64,000 bases of DNA from a virus: positions 186,001 to 250,000 of IMG/VR virus record IMGVR_UViG_3300034073_003340. One strand, given 5' to 3'. The position numbers and the translations under genes are program-made. Below the pieces are notes generated by a model, which made no database searches, was not told where the DNA came from, and saw only the letters and a program-made list of their open reading frames with translations. Below, piece by piece: positions 7,759 to 14,953 of this stretch; the first letter of the stretch is position 1, and every line of letters begins with the position of its first letter.

Positions 7759-8013
7759 CTATCCCCAAGCTAATTTAAAAAGAATGGCACAACTAGCATC
7801 CTCAATGTCTATTACCCAATAGGGATCACGATAGAAAAGTCTATAGTGACAACCAATACTCTCATGAGGTTGATCATTCAACCACCAAAAATCACGAACA
7901 ACCCTTGCGTGATCTGGATAACAAGGACGATCCGATCTAAACTCATAACCGTTGCCTAAAATGCCATTGGCCCGGCCATTACGCCCTGCATATATGAGAA
8001 CCTGATGGCTCAT
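7759..8013 (-). CDS. FKL-W family protein
   Basis: 84 aa from ATG 8013 (ATGA overlap; upstream TTG rejected). N-terminal strand HQVLIYAG, end DIEDASCAILFKLAWG. Function unknown. Confidence 0.85.
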   Translation of the reverse strand: MSHQVLIYAGRNGRANGILGNGYEFRSDRPCYPDHARVVRDFWWLNDQPHESIGCHYRLFYRDPYWVIDIEDASCAILFKLAWG

Positions 8014-8267
8014 GCCCAAGTCAACTTAAACAACATGGCATCTTTGGGATCTGAAAACGCTATTAAGTTGTCAGCTGGTCCCTGGAGGCGTCCACTATAT
8101 CGGTAATTCCACTGCCACGCCTGATCTCCAGACCATCCCCCAGATCTAGATCCCGGACCCACATGCTCCAATAACCAGCAGTAGACTTCATCAACCAACA
8201 ACCACACACACTGGTATGGAGAAGAGTTTTCAATGATGAGATTCAAAGGCAACTCAACCAAAGTCAT
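8010..8267 (-). CDS. FKL-W family protein
   Basis: 85 aa from ATG 8267 (ATGA overlap). EVYCWLLEHVG, then a Gly/Ser/Trp-rich loop, ending FSDPKDAMLFKLTWA. Close to consensus. Function unknown. Confidence 0.87.
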   Translation of the reverse strand: MTLVELPLNLIIENSSPYQCVWLLVDEVYCWLLEHVGPGSRSGGWSGDQAWQWNYRYSGRLQGPADNLIAFSDPKDAMLFKLTWA

Positions 8268-8551
8268 CCCCACCTCAATTTAAACAATATGGCAAGATGA
8301 CGGTCTTGCTCGTGAAAACAAACCATACGGCGAGGAAATCTAGGAAACCAATTTTCCGAAGAAGCCGCTGATCTACAATAACTCTTGATACACCACTGGC
8401 CAGGTTCCAGATCCCCACGCTCAGAACCCGCAGAAATATACTTTAACCCAAGAGAAGAACACCAATCCTTCCAACAACCCAACGCCGTCACATAAGGATT
8501 TCCATCACCCCATGTTTCTGCTTCAGGTTCGTTGATAGGAACATATATCAT
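8264..8551 (-). CDS. FKL-W family protein
   Basis: 95 aa from ATG 8551; a TTG at 8578 would add nine hydrophobic residues. GCWKDWCSSLG takes the helix position and LAILFKLRWG ends the protein. The 38-base gap upstream of 8551 is unusual for the array, so the longer form cannot be excluded. Confidence 0.8.
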   Translation of the reverse strand: MIYVPINEPEAETWGDGNPYVTALGCWKDWCSSLGLKYISAGSERGDLEPGQWCIKSYCRSAASSENWFPRFPRRMVCFHEQDRHLAILFKLRWG

Positions 8552-8589
8552 AGCCGGGTATAGACATAACCAAACCAACTTGTCAATTG

Positions 8590-8841
8590 CTAGGCAAATG
8601 ACATCTTAAACAACATTGCGTCACTAAGATTGTCAAAATATGCCCGCATGGGCACTTGGTGGCTTTGGTGCTCGGCCTCTGATAAAAATGATCGCAGACG
8701 ATACTCACCATCTTTGGGATAAACCCTGATCATCCAATCCCAAATACGATAGTCGGAAATGTCCCAATTGAACTCAAGACAACAAGGACCATACGTCTTC
8801 AACTTGAAAAAACAAAAATAACGAGAGCTAACCAGTTTCAC
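8590..8841 (-). CDS. FKL-W family protein
   Basis: 83 aa from GTG 8841, which overlaps the upstream stop as GTGA, parallel to the ATGA junctions. The preceding GGGGCGGGGA is a strong ribosome-binding site made from the upstream WGGE codons. YRIWDWMIRV, end DAMLFKMSFA. Function unknown. Confidence 0.82.
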   Translation of the reverse strand: MKLVSSRYFCFFKLKTYGPCCLEFNWDISDYRIWDWMIRVYPKDGEYRLRSFLSEAEHQSHQVPMRAYFDNLSDAMLFKMSFA

Positions 8842-9128
8842 TCCCCGCCCCATGCTAACTTGAACAGTATGGCGCAATTGACCTCACGGAACCCAATAAC
8901 AAATCTTCGATGAATCGGGCTATTACAAAATCCTGGACCCAAGACGTCTTGATTATAAAAATATGACCAACTGGGCGCATACAGGTCAAGCCATTCAACT
9001 AATAAGCTGCTGGGGAATATCTCAAAAGACCACATGCCACTGGATGGTAACTTGATCCAAAGACCTTCCAGTGGTGGACAAGAATAACTGATAAACCAAG
9101 AAGGCACCAAAGTGGACACTTCATACAT
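8838..9128 (-). CDS. FKL-W family protein, close paralogue of its neighbour
   Basis: 96 aa from ATG 9128 (MYEVSTLVPSW). Alignment with the gene at 9143-9445 sets the start, since both begin MYEV. The two share LVEWLDLYAPSWSYFY versus LVEWMKEYTPSWVYYH, then the FKL end (CAILFKLAWGGE). This is the clearest recent duplication in the array. Confidence 0.86.
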   Translation of the reverse strand: MYEVSTLVPSWFISYSCPPLEGLWIKLPSSGMWSFEIFPSSLLVEWLDLYAPSWSYFYNQDVLGPGFCNSPIHRRFVIGFREVNCAILFKLAWGGE

Positions 9129-9142
9129 AACAGAGAAACCAA

Positions 9143-9445
9143 CTAAAGTTGACACCAGGTCAACTTGAACAATACTGCGTCACTGGCCTCCTCAAAGGCA
9201 AACAAAACACCCGTGGGAATCTGAGAACTAAAATACCCAGTAGTTATAGGAGGCGCTACCTCATGATAATACACCCATGAGGGAGTATACTCCTTCATCC
9301 ATTCCACAAGGTGAGCTCGAGGATGAATCGCCTTGAACCAATGACCGCTGGCGGTGGTCCCCGATTGATATTCCAAGAGATCAGAACTACCCCCTCGTCG
9401 CCAAAAACTATCACCCAAAGGTATAGGAATAACAACCTCATACAT
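9143..9445 (-). CDS. FKL-W family protein, close paralogue of its neighbour
   Basis: 100 aa, MYEVVIPIPLG to DAVLFKLTWCQL. Upstream TAGGGGTATTTG can act as ribosome-binding site. The tandem duplicate lies immediately downstream. Function unknown. Confidence 0.87.
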   Translation of the reverse strand: MYEVVIPIPLGDSFWRRGGSSDLLEYQSGTTASGHWFKAIHPRAHLVEWMKEYTPSWVYYHEVAPPITTGYFSSQIPTGVLFAFEEASDAVLFKLTWCQL

Positions 9446-9466
9446 AGAACAAATACCCCTAGGGAA

Positions 9467-9691
9467 CTATTGACCACCCCACGTCAACTTGAACATAATG
9501 GCTAACCCCGGTGGACAATCTAAATGATACCAACGAACCCAAGAACTACGCTCATCATCCCAGGAAAACTCTTGAAACCACTGGCCGTTACCCACATGGT
9601 CGTTGAGCCATCTGATCCGCTCACTGGCAATCTCAAGATCATCAGATATGTCATCTTTGGACGAAGGATCATAACACACTATAGAGAACAT
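9467..9691 (-). CDS. FKL-W family protein, first gene of minus-strand array
   Basis: 74 aa from ATG 9691 (MFSIVCYDPSS), preceded by GAGGATCA. An in-frame ATG at 9775 would add 28 residues but runs through repeated CTATAG motifs that look regulatory, so the shorter form is preferred. RIRWLNDHVG, end LAIMFKLTWGGQ. Function unknown. Confidence 0.78.
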   Translation of the reverse strand: MFSIVCYDPSSKDDISDDLEIASERIRWLNDHVGNGQWFQEFSWDDERSSWVRWYHLDCPPGLAIMFKLTWGGQ

Positions 9692-10301
9692 TGATCCTCT
9701 ATAGTGGACAAAAGACCGATTGTCACTATAGAGAGATTGATCACAAAGATAACTCTGGTGAGGCACTATCATCAAGAATCACCAGAGTTGAGGTCAAGAA
9801 TTCTTATCTATATTCAGACAATTTTCCCCTTTTATCAACCATTTTTCTACAACTATAGAGACTGGAGATGCGCATTATTGCTGGCTCTTAGCAACAAAGA
9901 TTACTGATTTGGCAAAAAGAAAATCAAAAATAATTCTTTCAATAGGAAGACAGATTTAGGCGATTCTGACACTTTTTATACCTCTATGGTGACTCTACTG
10001 TAAAGGTATTTTGTTCACTATAGAGACTACTATGGGAGTCACTATGGGAGTCACTATGGAGTCACTATAGTGGACAACACTGGGTATCGCTTTACTATAA
10101 GGACTCAGAGTTTGTCAGTAGACCACTTTTAGATTTTGGTCAAAAATTTGGCCCGCGCGAAATCGCGCTTTCTAGGATTTTGGATCGTCTAGCTTTTTGA
10201 CCCCCCACTTGTCAGAAAAAGCGGTTTGACTTTTTGCTATCAGTCAAGTGAAAATTTCAATACCTACCATCCATTATCTTCTCAGTAGAAGTATTGACCC
10301 A
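9692..10301. promoter_or_regulatory. Non-coding regulatory region with CTATAG repeats
   Basis: About 610 bases with no credible gene. The motif CACTATAG or its complement occurs at 9677-9684, 9699-9706, 9724-9731, 10016-10023 and, palindromically, about 10062-10073; near-copies follow at 10029-10063. AT-rich tracts lie at 9900-9960. At about 10153-10166 GCGCGA-AA-TCGCGC is a small hairpin followed by TTT. It probably holds the promoters of the minus-strand array; an origin is an alternative. Confidence 0.55.
10029..10063. repeat. Tandem 12-bp repeats ACTATGGGAGTC
   Basis: Two exact copies (10029-10040, 10041-10052) and an 11-base variant (10053-10063) run directly into ACTATAGTGG. Iteron-like or operator-like. 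Confidence 0.8.
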
Positions 10302-10577
10302 TTAGTCTCTTGGTATTGTTTTCAGTTTATTCAGTATAGAGAGGAATTCCTCTCTATAGTATTCTCGTGAGTCCACCAAGTATTCATAGTATAGTTGGAG
10401 TTCATGTTCTTTGGGTCTATACCTATAATCTAGGGTCTTGTGACCATGTACAACGTCCCAGCAGTAATTGGCTACTTTGGATCTAGTCAGCTTTTCCTGG
10501 GATCTCCGATCCTGTAGTTTCCAATCTAAAGTATAGTTGTGTTCCAGGGGAAGTTCTAGTTGATGAGGATCTTTCAT
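10302..10577 (-). CDS. Hypothetical protein
   Basis: 91 aa, charged and Tyr-rich (LQLYYEYLVDSREYYREE). AAAGGACTG precedes the ATG. No family recognised and no FKL-W signature. Its 3' part contains a 24-bp perfect palindrome (10335-10358) built from the CTATAGAG-like motif of the adjacent regulatory region. Confidence 0.72.
   Translation of the reverse strand: MKDPHQLELPLEHNYTLDWKLQDRRSQEKLTRSKVANYCWDVVHGHKTLDYRYRPKEHELQLYYEYLVDSREYYREEFLSILNKLKTIPRD
10335..10358. repeat. 24-bp perfect palindrome
   Basis: Arms TATAGAGAGGAA and TTCCTCTCTATA with no spacer, centred on GAATTC, inside the 3' end of the gene at 10302-10577. The outer part matches the TATAGAG elements at 9680-10023, so a shared binding factor is possible. 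Confidence 0.8.
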
Positions 10578-10631
10578 GCCACAGTCCTTTAGTCATGATT
10601 GAACCCCAGAGTTTGTTCTGGGGTTCAACTG

Positions 10632-11789
10632 TTAGTTGCGGAGGATTACTACCAAGTCGCCTGACCAAGAGGGAGGGTTATCGCCTACCACTGCCAAGTG
10701 ATCTCCATAAGCTATTACTCTATCGCCTGCCACTGGGATACTAATTGTGCCCAATAGATCACCAACCGCCCAAGTAATTGTTCCAATCACCTGACCGTTC
10801 TTCTCAATGTCGCGGGTTTGACTCACTGTGGCCGCTTGAGTTGCCTTTACCCTAGAGTTGCTTACGCTGATAGTAAAGGGTTGGAGGGCTGGGTTGAGGG
10901 CAATAGAGCTTGCGCTCGCGGGGCCTTGTCCCACATAGCCTACCGCGATACTTGAAGTGGAAGCTTTGGCGTCTAGTGCCCCTTGTAGACCCGTTACGTC
11001 CTGGATCGTGTGGGTGTGGATAGCCGGAGCCTTGCCATCAAGAGCGGTTTGGAGATTGGTTACCTGAGAGATCGCAATGGAGCCTGTGGCATCTAGTTTG
11101 AGATCCAAGGCCGCTTGTGTCGCAATGCTGATTGGTTTCTGGGCATCACTGGTATTATTGACGTTTGTGATATTGAGAAAACCTTTGACGTCCACATCTG
11201 TGAGTTCGCTGGCCTGACCTGCCCCTGGACTAGTTTTGCCCAAGATGCGGGGTCCTGCGCTCAACTGGATATCAGCAGCCACGTGACTGTGAGTGGCATT
11301 GGCTTTGAGGTCCAGAGCCGTCTGTGTGGCAGTGCTGATTGGCTTCTGGGTATCGCTAGTATTATCCACATTGCCAAGACCAACCGCTGCCTTGTTCAGT
11401 GTTTGGAAAGTTTTATCGCCTCTCCAATACTGTTGGGCCGTTCCTGCCACAATGGCATCTTCCTTGCCAGCCAGGGCCGCTACTGCCGCATTACTCAGGG
11501 GTTTCAGAGCGTCACTGGTATTATTGACGTTTTCCAGTTCCAAAAAGGTTTTGGCCTGAGTGGAGGTCAAGTTTTGAATAGGGGCATCAGTGGAGCCAGT
11601 GGATCTACCCAATAGACCTGCGCCGGGACTTGTTAGACCGCTGGTAGTAATATTACCTTGATCCACCTTGTTGTCTTGATTCAAGTAAAGTTCATCAAAG
11701 TTATTGTTTACTTTAATGAACGCATCGCGCAGGCCCTCGCCGTCACCAGCATTGGCCGCGCTACCAATATTGATAGTTTGCTTTGCCAT
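10632..11789 (-). CDS. Tail fibre protein with repeats
   Basis: 385 aa. N-terminus MAKQTINIGSAANAGDGE followed by LRDAFIKVNNNFDELY, typical of phage fibre or baseplate attachment segments. The middle has at least three repeats of about 40-60 residues around NVNNTSDALKPLS / NVDNTSDTQKPIS / NVNNTSDAQKPIS, a common trimeric fibre repeat. The C-terminus (SWSGDLVVILRN) may be the tip. It lies 23 bases downstream of the large fibre gene on the same strand, probably the last gene of the operon read from 17177. Confidence 0.85.
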   Translation of the reverse strand: MAKQTINIGSAANAGDGEGLRDAFIKVNNNFDELYLNQDNKVDQGNITTSGLTSPGAGLLGRSTGSTDAPIQNLTSTQAKTFLELENVNNTSDALKPLSNAAVAALAGKEDAIVAGTAQQYWRGDKTFQTLNKAAVGLGNVDNTSDTQKPISTATQTALDLKANATHSHVAADIQLSAGPRILGKTSPGAGQASELTDVDVKGFLNITNVNNTSDAQKPISIATQAALDLKLDATGSIAISQVTNLQTALDGKAPAIHTHTIQDVTGLQGALDAKASTSSIAVGYVGQGPASASSIALNPALQPFTISVSNSRVKATQAATVSQTRDIEKNGQVIGTITWAVGDLLGTISIPVAGDRVIAYGDHLAVVGDNPPSWSGDLVVILRN

Positions 11790-11812
11790 TTTATTCTCCT
11801 CGCCCTGGGGCC

Positions 11813-14800
11813 TTAACTGATACTTCCGTCTGTTAGAGCAAGATTGCTCGAGACATTGATCTGGTTGTTATCTGCGGTGTTGGTTACTACACTGCTCTGG
11901 TTGTCATCTAAATCACCTGACAAGTCCCAAATGTTAGCTGCCACTTTGGTCAAAGTAACATTGGAAAATCTCGTGCGAGTAAAACGACTTGTTGGCGTAT
12001 TGATGATCACGCTGGGTCCTGGCACGATTTCTGTTTGACCGGAACCAATCTGAGTGATGTGAATCTGGACACCAATATTTAATTGAACCGTTGAGTTATT
12101 GGGAACCACTACTTGATTGGGTCCAGTAAAAGACCTACGAATATAGGATCCAGCATCACTGGTTTGGAGAGTATAGGAAGCCGTGGTAACTGGAGTTACT
12201 TTCATACCAGCAGCATCAACTTGCTTTTGACCTACCCAAGTTCTAGTTCTACTAAAGTAGCGGAACAAGTAAAAGGTCAGACCATTTGGCACAATATTGG
12301 GGGCCGTGCTGGAGATCCAAGTAATAGGTCCACCCTGCGTTACTTGAAAGTTGACTTGACGATTACCAACTGAATCTTGCTTTACAGCAATCAGGAGTTC
12401 ACTATAAAGTTCACCGCTAGTATTCAGCGGTCCAGGAGCATAGGAGGTTGGCTCTGGTGTCTTGATCGTCAGAGTAGCTGAGCCGGTCAAGTTTACCAAG
12501 AAAGTATTGCCTGATTTTGGATCAATGACACCGTCTGGTACAACTGAGTTGTCTTCAGTATAGCGGAGAAGAATACCACTGGCATTGTAGTGACCAACAA
12601 AGTTTCCTTCGTCTGGCTGGACATCATAGGCCAAACGTGGTCCACTGATAAAGTCCTGATCACTGCGTCTCTTTACACGAGTAAAGGACCATTCACAGTT
12701 TCCTTCTTTGTAGATTTTGCTGAACTCACCATTGTAGTAAAAGTTTACGTTGGTAAGTTCCAATCTATTTTCTGCTCCGCCAGTATTGGCATCCGCAATA
12801 CTGTAGAGACCCACAGTATAGTCTCGGATGGTATCAGGCTGTTGAACGGTGACCTGAACCCAGGGAGTTTTGAGGCTTTCACCTGCGTTATTGGGATCAT
12901 CAATTGGATTACCCTGTGGATCAAGTAATAGGGTCTCGACGTTGTTTCCTTCGTCGTCCTGATTATTCAATAGAGTAACACCGGGATCATCTTCAAACGC
13001 GTCATCTCCCGTAGTGGTTAGAAACTTGGGTCGTCCACCTTCCCAAAGGGGAAGAGATGGGTTATTGATATTCACGCTGTAGTTTTCTGGAATAATGGAT
13101 CCAACATTTTCCATTATCAAAACACCACCATTGTGTTCAATACCTTTGAGTAATGGGGCACCAGAAACCAAAGTAAAGCTTTCGGGACTCAACTGAAGAC
13201 CCGTCCAACCATTTTCAGGAAGACCGCAGTTTTGGAAAACAACACGATTTCCATCCGCAATAGTCGAGTTGTCAATTTTACCCTGAATAGTACAGTTGAA
13301 GAAATTGACATCACCGCCAAGCTGACCATTCAAAGACATAACGGTCAAATCACTCAGAGGACCAGGTCCTCTCAAAAAGGAACAGTCCTTGAAAGTCGCT
13401 TTGCCAACACCACCTACAATCGCAAAAGTAGGCTGAAATATTGAACTTGGTTGATCACTAGTATCAATGGTGATTTTGCTCATGAGCAGTGAATCAACAT
13501 TGAATAGTATTTGGACGTTTCCTTTGATTACTGAATTTGTGGAACCAAAGAAACCCTCAATGGCAAGATTTCTCTTGTTTTGAATATCAACATTTTCCTG
13601 ATATGTTCCACCCAGAAGCATTATGGTATAGGTGGTCAGCAAATCTCCATTGGGGATTTCACTCAACGCGCGATTTATGGTCAGGTAGGGAGAGTTCAGC
13701 GACCCGTTGCCCGTGGTATCATTGCCATTCTTACCAACAAAAATCGTGTTTTGGATCGTCTGAAAGAACTGCTGAACCGAAGACCATACTAGTGTATTAC
13801 TTGGACCCTGTGTTAGAAACTGGCCAGTGGTGCCAGCGGTGGACGGGAAAAGCAGTCCATTTAGGGTCAAAGAGGGCGATTGTAGGGCCACCGCTGGTGC
13901 TTGTAGAGCCAAGCTGGTTCCTGTGCCACCATCTAGTGTGATGCCCGTCTGTGAAACCCTGATAGAGCTGGAAGGAGCAATCGCATGGCTTTCAATGAAG
14001 ACACCATTATTACCAGAAGTGGTAATTGTAAAACCCTGAACGTCCAGATCTCCACCCAGTTGTGGAGTTTCATCAACCACAATTTCAATCAAATTGTTGC
14101 GCAACTGAGCAACTGTCAATCGCTTTGGTTGATTATCACCAGAGGACAAGAAGATGAACTGGTCAGTGTTGGTGACAATTGGCTCGGCGTCCAATTTGCC
14201 AATATCCAGATTGACAGTTGGCGCTTCACCTGTTCCAGTGACCGTTATACCAATTCCACCAGTTACTCCGCTGACACTTCCTGCACCAACGGGTTGCCAG
14301 GATAGATTGGATCCTTGTGCCACCAGGGCAAATGCTCCAGCGCCGCCAGGAGGTGAAAACGCAATTGACTGATTGTTGGAATCACCCACAATAATGGATC
14401 CCTGATTCAGGGTGTGACTCAAAAGACCATAAGGAATTATTTTGGTTCCAGTGGCAATCAATCGACCATTTTGATCAAAGGCAAAGGTTGGAAACACCAA
14501 GTTGCCAGAACCGGTACCAATATTGGTTCCTTGGATTGGAACAGTGATTCCACTCTGATGATCAATATACCAGTCAATAGAGTGTTGAATAGCTTCATGG
14601 GCAGTCAAGCGACCCTTGGCATCAAATGAAAGTCGGAAGTCACCAAGATCACTGTTATAGGTTACTGGGCCCTGGATTGTGTTTGATAGAGTGAAATTTA
14701 TTTCCAATGTTGGATCAGCAGCGCCAACGACTACCGCATTGTCAAATCTATCACTCTGACCCGCGGCATCTCCAACAAAACTCAAACGAGTATTTTGGAT

Positions 14801-14941
14801 TTTCGTCAGTTCATCACTGGCTTGGAACAGCGCCTGTTGAGTCGCATTGGTATTGTCCCTAAACCCCTGTGATGAATTATTGACACCAGGGGTTGGGAAC
14901 GTGACATTCAGGCTATTGGCTCTATTGCGAACGTCGCTCAT
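11813..14941 (-). CDS. Large tail fibre or tailspike with beta-helix domain
   Basis: 1042 aa. The N-terminus includes SSQGFRDNTNATQQAL, like fibre attachment regions. Residues about 400-560 contain VGKNGNDTTGNGSLNSPYLT followed by short beta-helix-like repeats (LAIEGFFG, SVIKGNVQI), resembling pectin-lyase-like right-handed beta helices. The C-terminal 150 residues are beta-rich. Virion surface, receptor binding or polysaccharide contact. The gene is 12 bases downstream of the adhesin gene. No catalytic residues can be assigned by eye. Confidence 0.82.
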   Translation of the reverse strand: MSDVRNRANSLNVTFPTPGVNNSSQGFRDNTNATQQALFQASDELTKIQNTRLSFVGDAAGQSDRFDNAVVVGAADPTLEINFTLSNTIQGPVTYNSDLGDFRLSFDAKGRLTAHEAIQHSIDWYIDHQSGITVPIQGTNIGTGSGNLVFPTFAFDQNGRLIATGTKIIPYGLLSHTLNQGSIIVGDSNNQSIAFSPPGGAGAFALVAQGSNLSWQPVGAGSVSGVTGGIGITVTGTGEAPTVNLDIGKLDAEPIVTNTDQFIFLSSGDNQPKRLTVAQLRNNLIEIVVDETPQLGGDLDVQGFTITTSGNNGVFIESHAIAPSSSIRVSQTGITLDGGTGTSLALQAPAVALQSPSLTLNGLLFPSTAGTTGQFLTQGPSNTLVWSSVQQFFQTIQNTIFVGKNGNDTTGNGSLNSPYLTINRALSEIPNGDLLTTYTIMLLGGTYQENVDIQNKRNLAIEGFFGSTNSVIKGNVQILFNVDSLLMSKITIDTSDQPSSIFQPTFAIVGGVGKATFKDCSFLRGPGPLSDLTVMSLNGQLGGDVNFFNCTIQGKIDNSTIADGNRVVFQNCGLPENGWTGLQLSPESFTLVSGAPLLKGIEHNGGVLIMENVGSIIPENYSVNINNPSLPLWEGGRPKFLTTTGDDAFEDDPGVTLLNNQDDEGNNVETLLLDPQGNPIDDPNNAGESLKTPWVQVTVQQPDTIRDYTVGLYSIADANTGGAENRLELTNVNFYYNGEFSKIYKEGNCEWSFTRVKRRSDQDFISGPRLAYDVQPDEGNFVGHYNASGILLRYTEDNSVVPDGVIDPKSGNTFLVNLTGSATLTIKTPEPTSYAPGPLNTSGELYSELLIAVKQDSVGNRQVNFQVTQGGPITWISSTAPNIVPNGLTFYLFRYFSRTRTWVGQKQVDAAGMKVTPVTTASYTLQTSDAGSYIRRSFTGPNQVVVPNNSTVQLNIGVQIHITQIGSGQTEIVPGPSVIINTPTSRFTRTRFSNVTLTKVAANIWDLSGDLDDNQSSVVTNTADNNQINVSSNLALTDGSIS

Positions 14942-14953
14942 GCGATCTCCCTT

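Noticed and set aside
9692-9775. Longer start for the first minus-array gene
   Set aside because: The extra 28 codons run over CTATAG repeats that look regulatory; ATG 9691 has GAGGATCA upstream and gives a protein of usual family length.
10016-10073. CACTATAG as a T7-type RNA polymerase promoter
   Set aside because: Only the 8-base core matches; the upstream TAATACGACT part is missing and no single-subunit polymerase gene is in the window.
11115-14372. Several + strand open frames of 64-166 codons across the fibre genes
   Set aside because: They are antisense shadows of the minus-strand fibre genes, without ribosome-binding sites and with repeat-driven composition.
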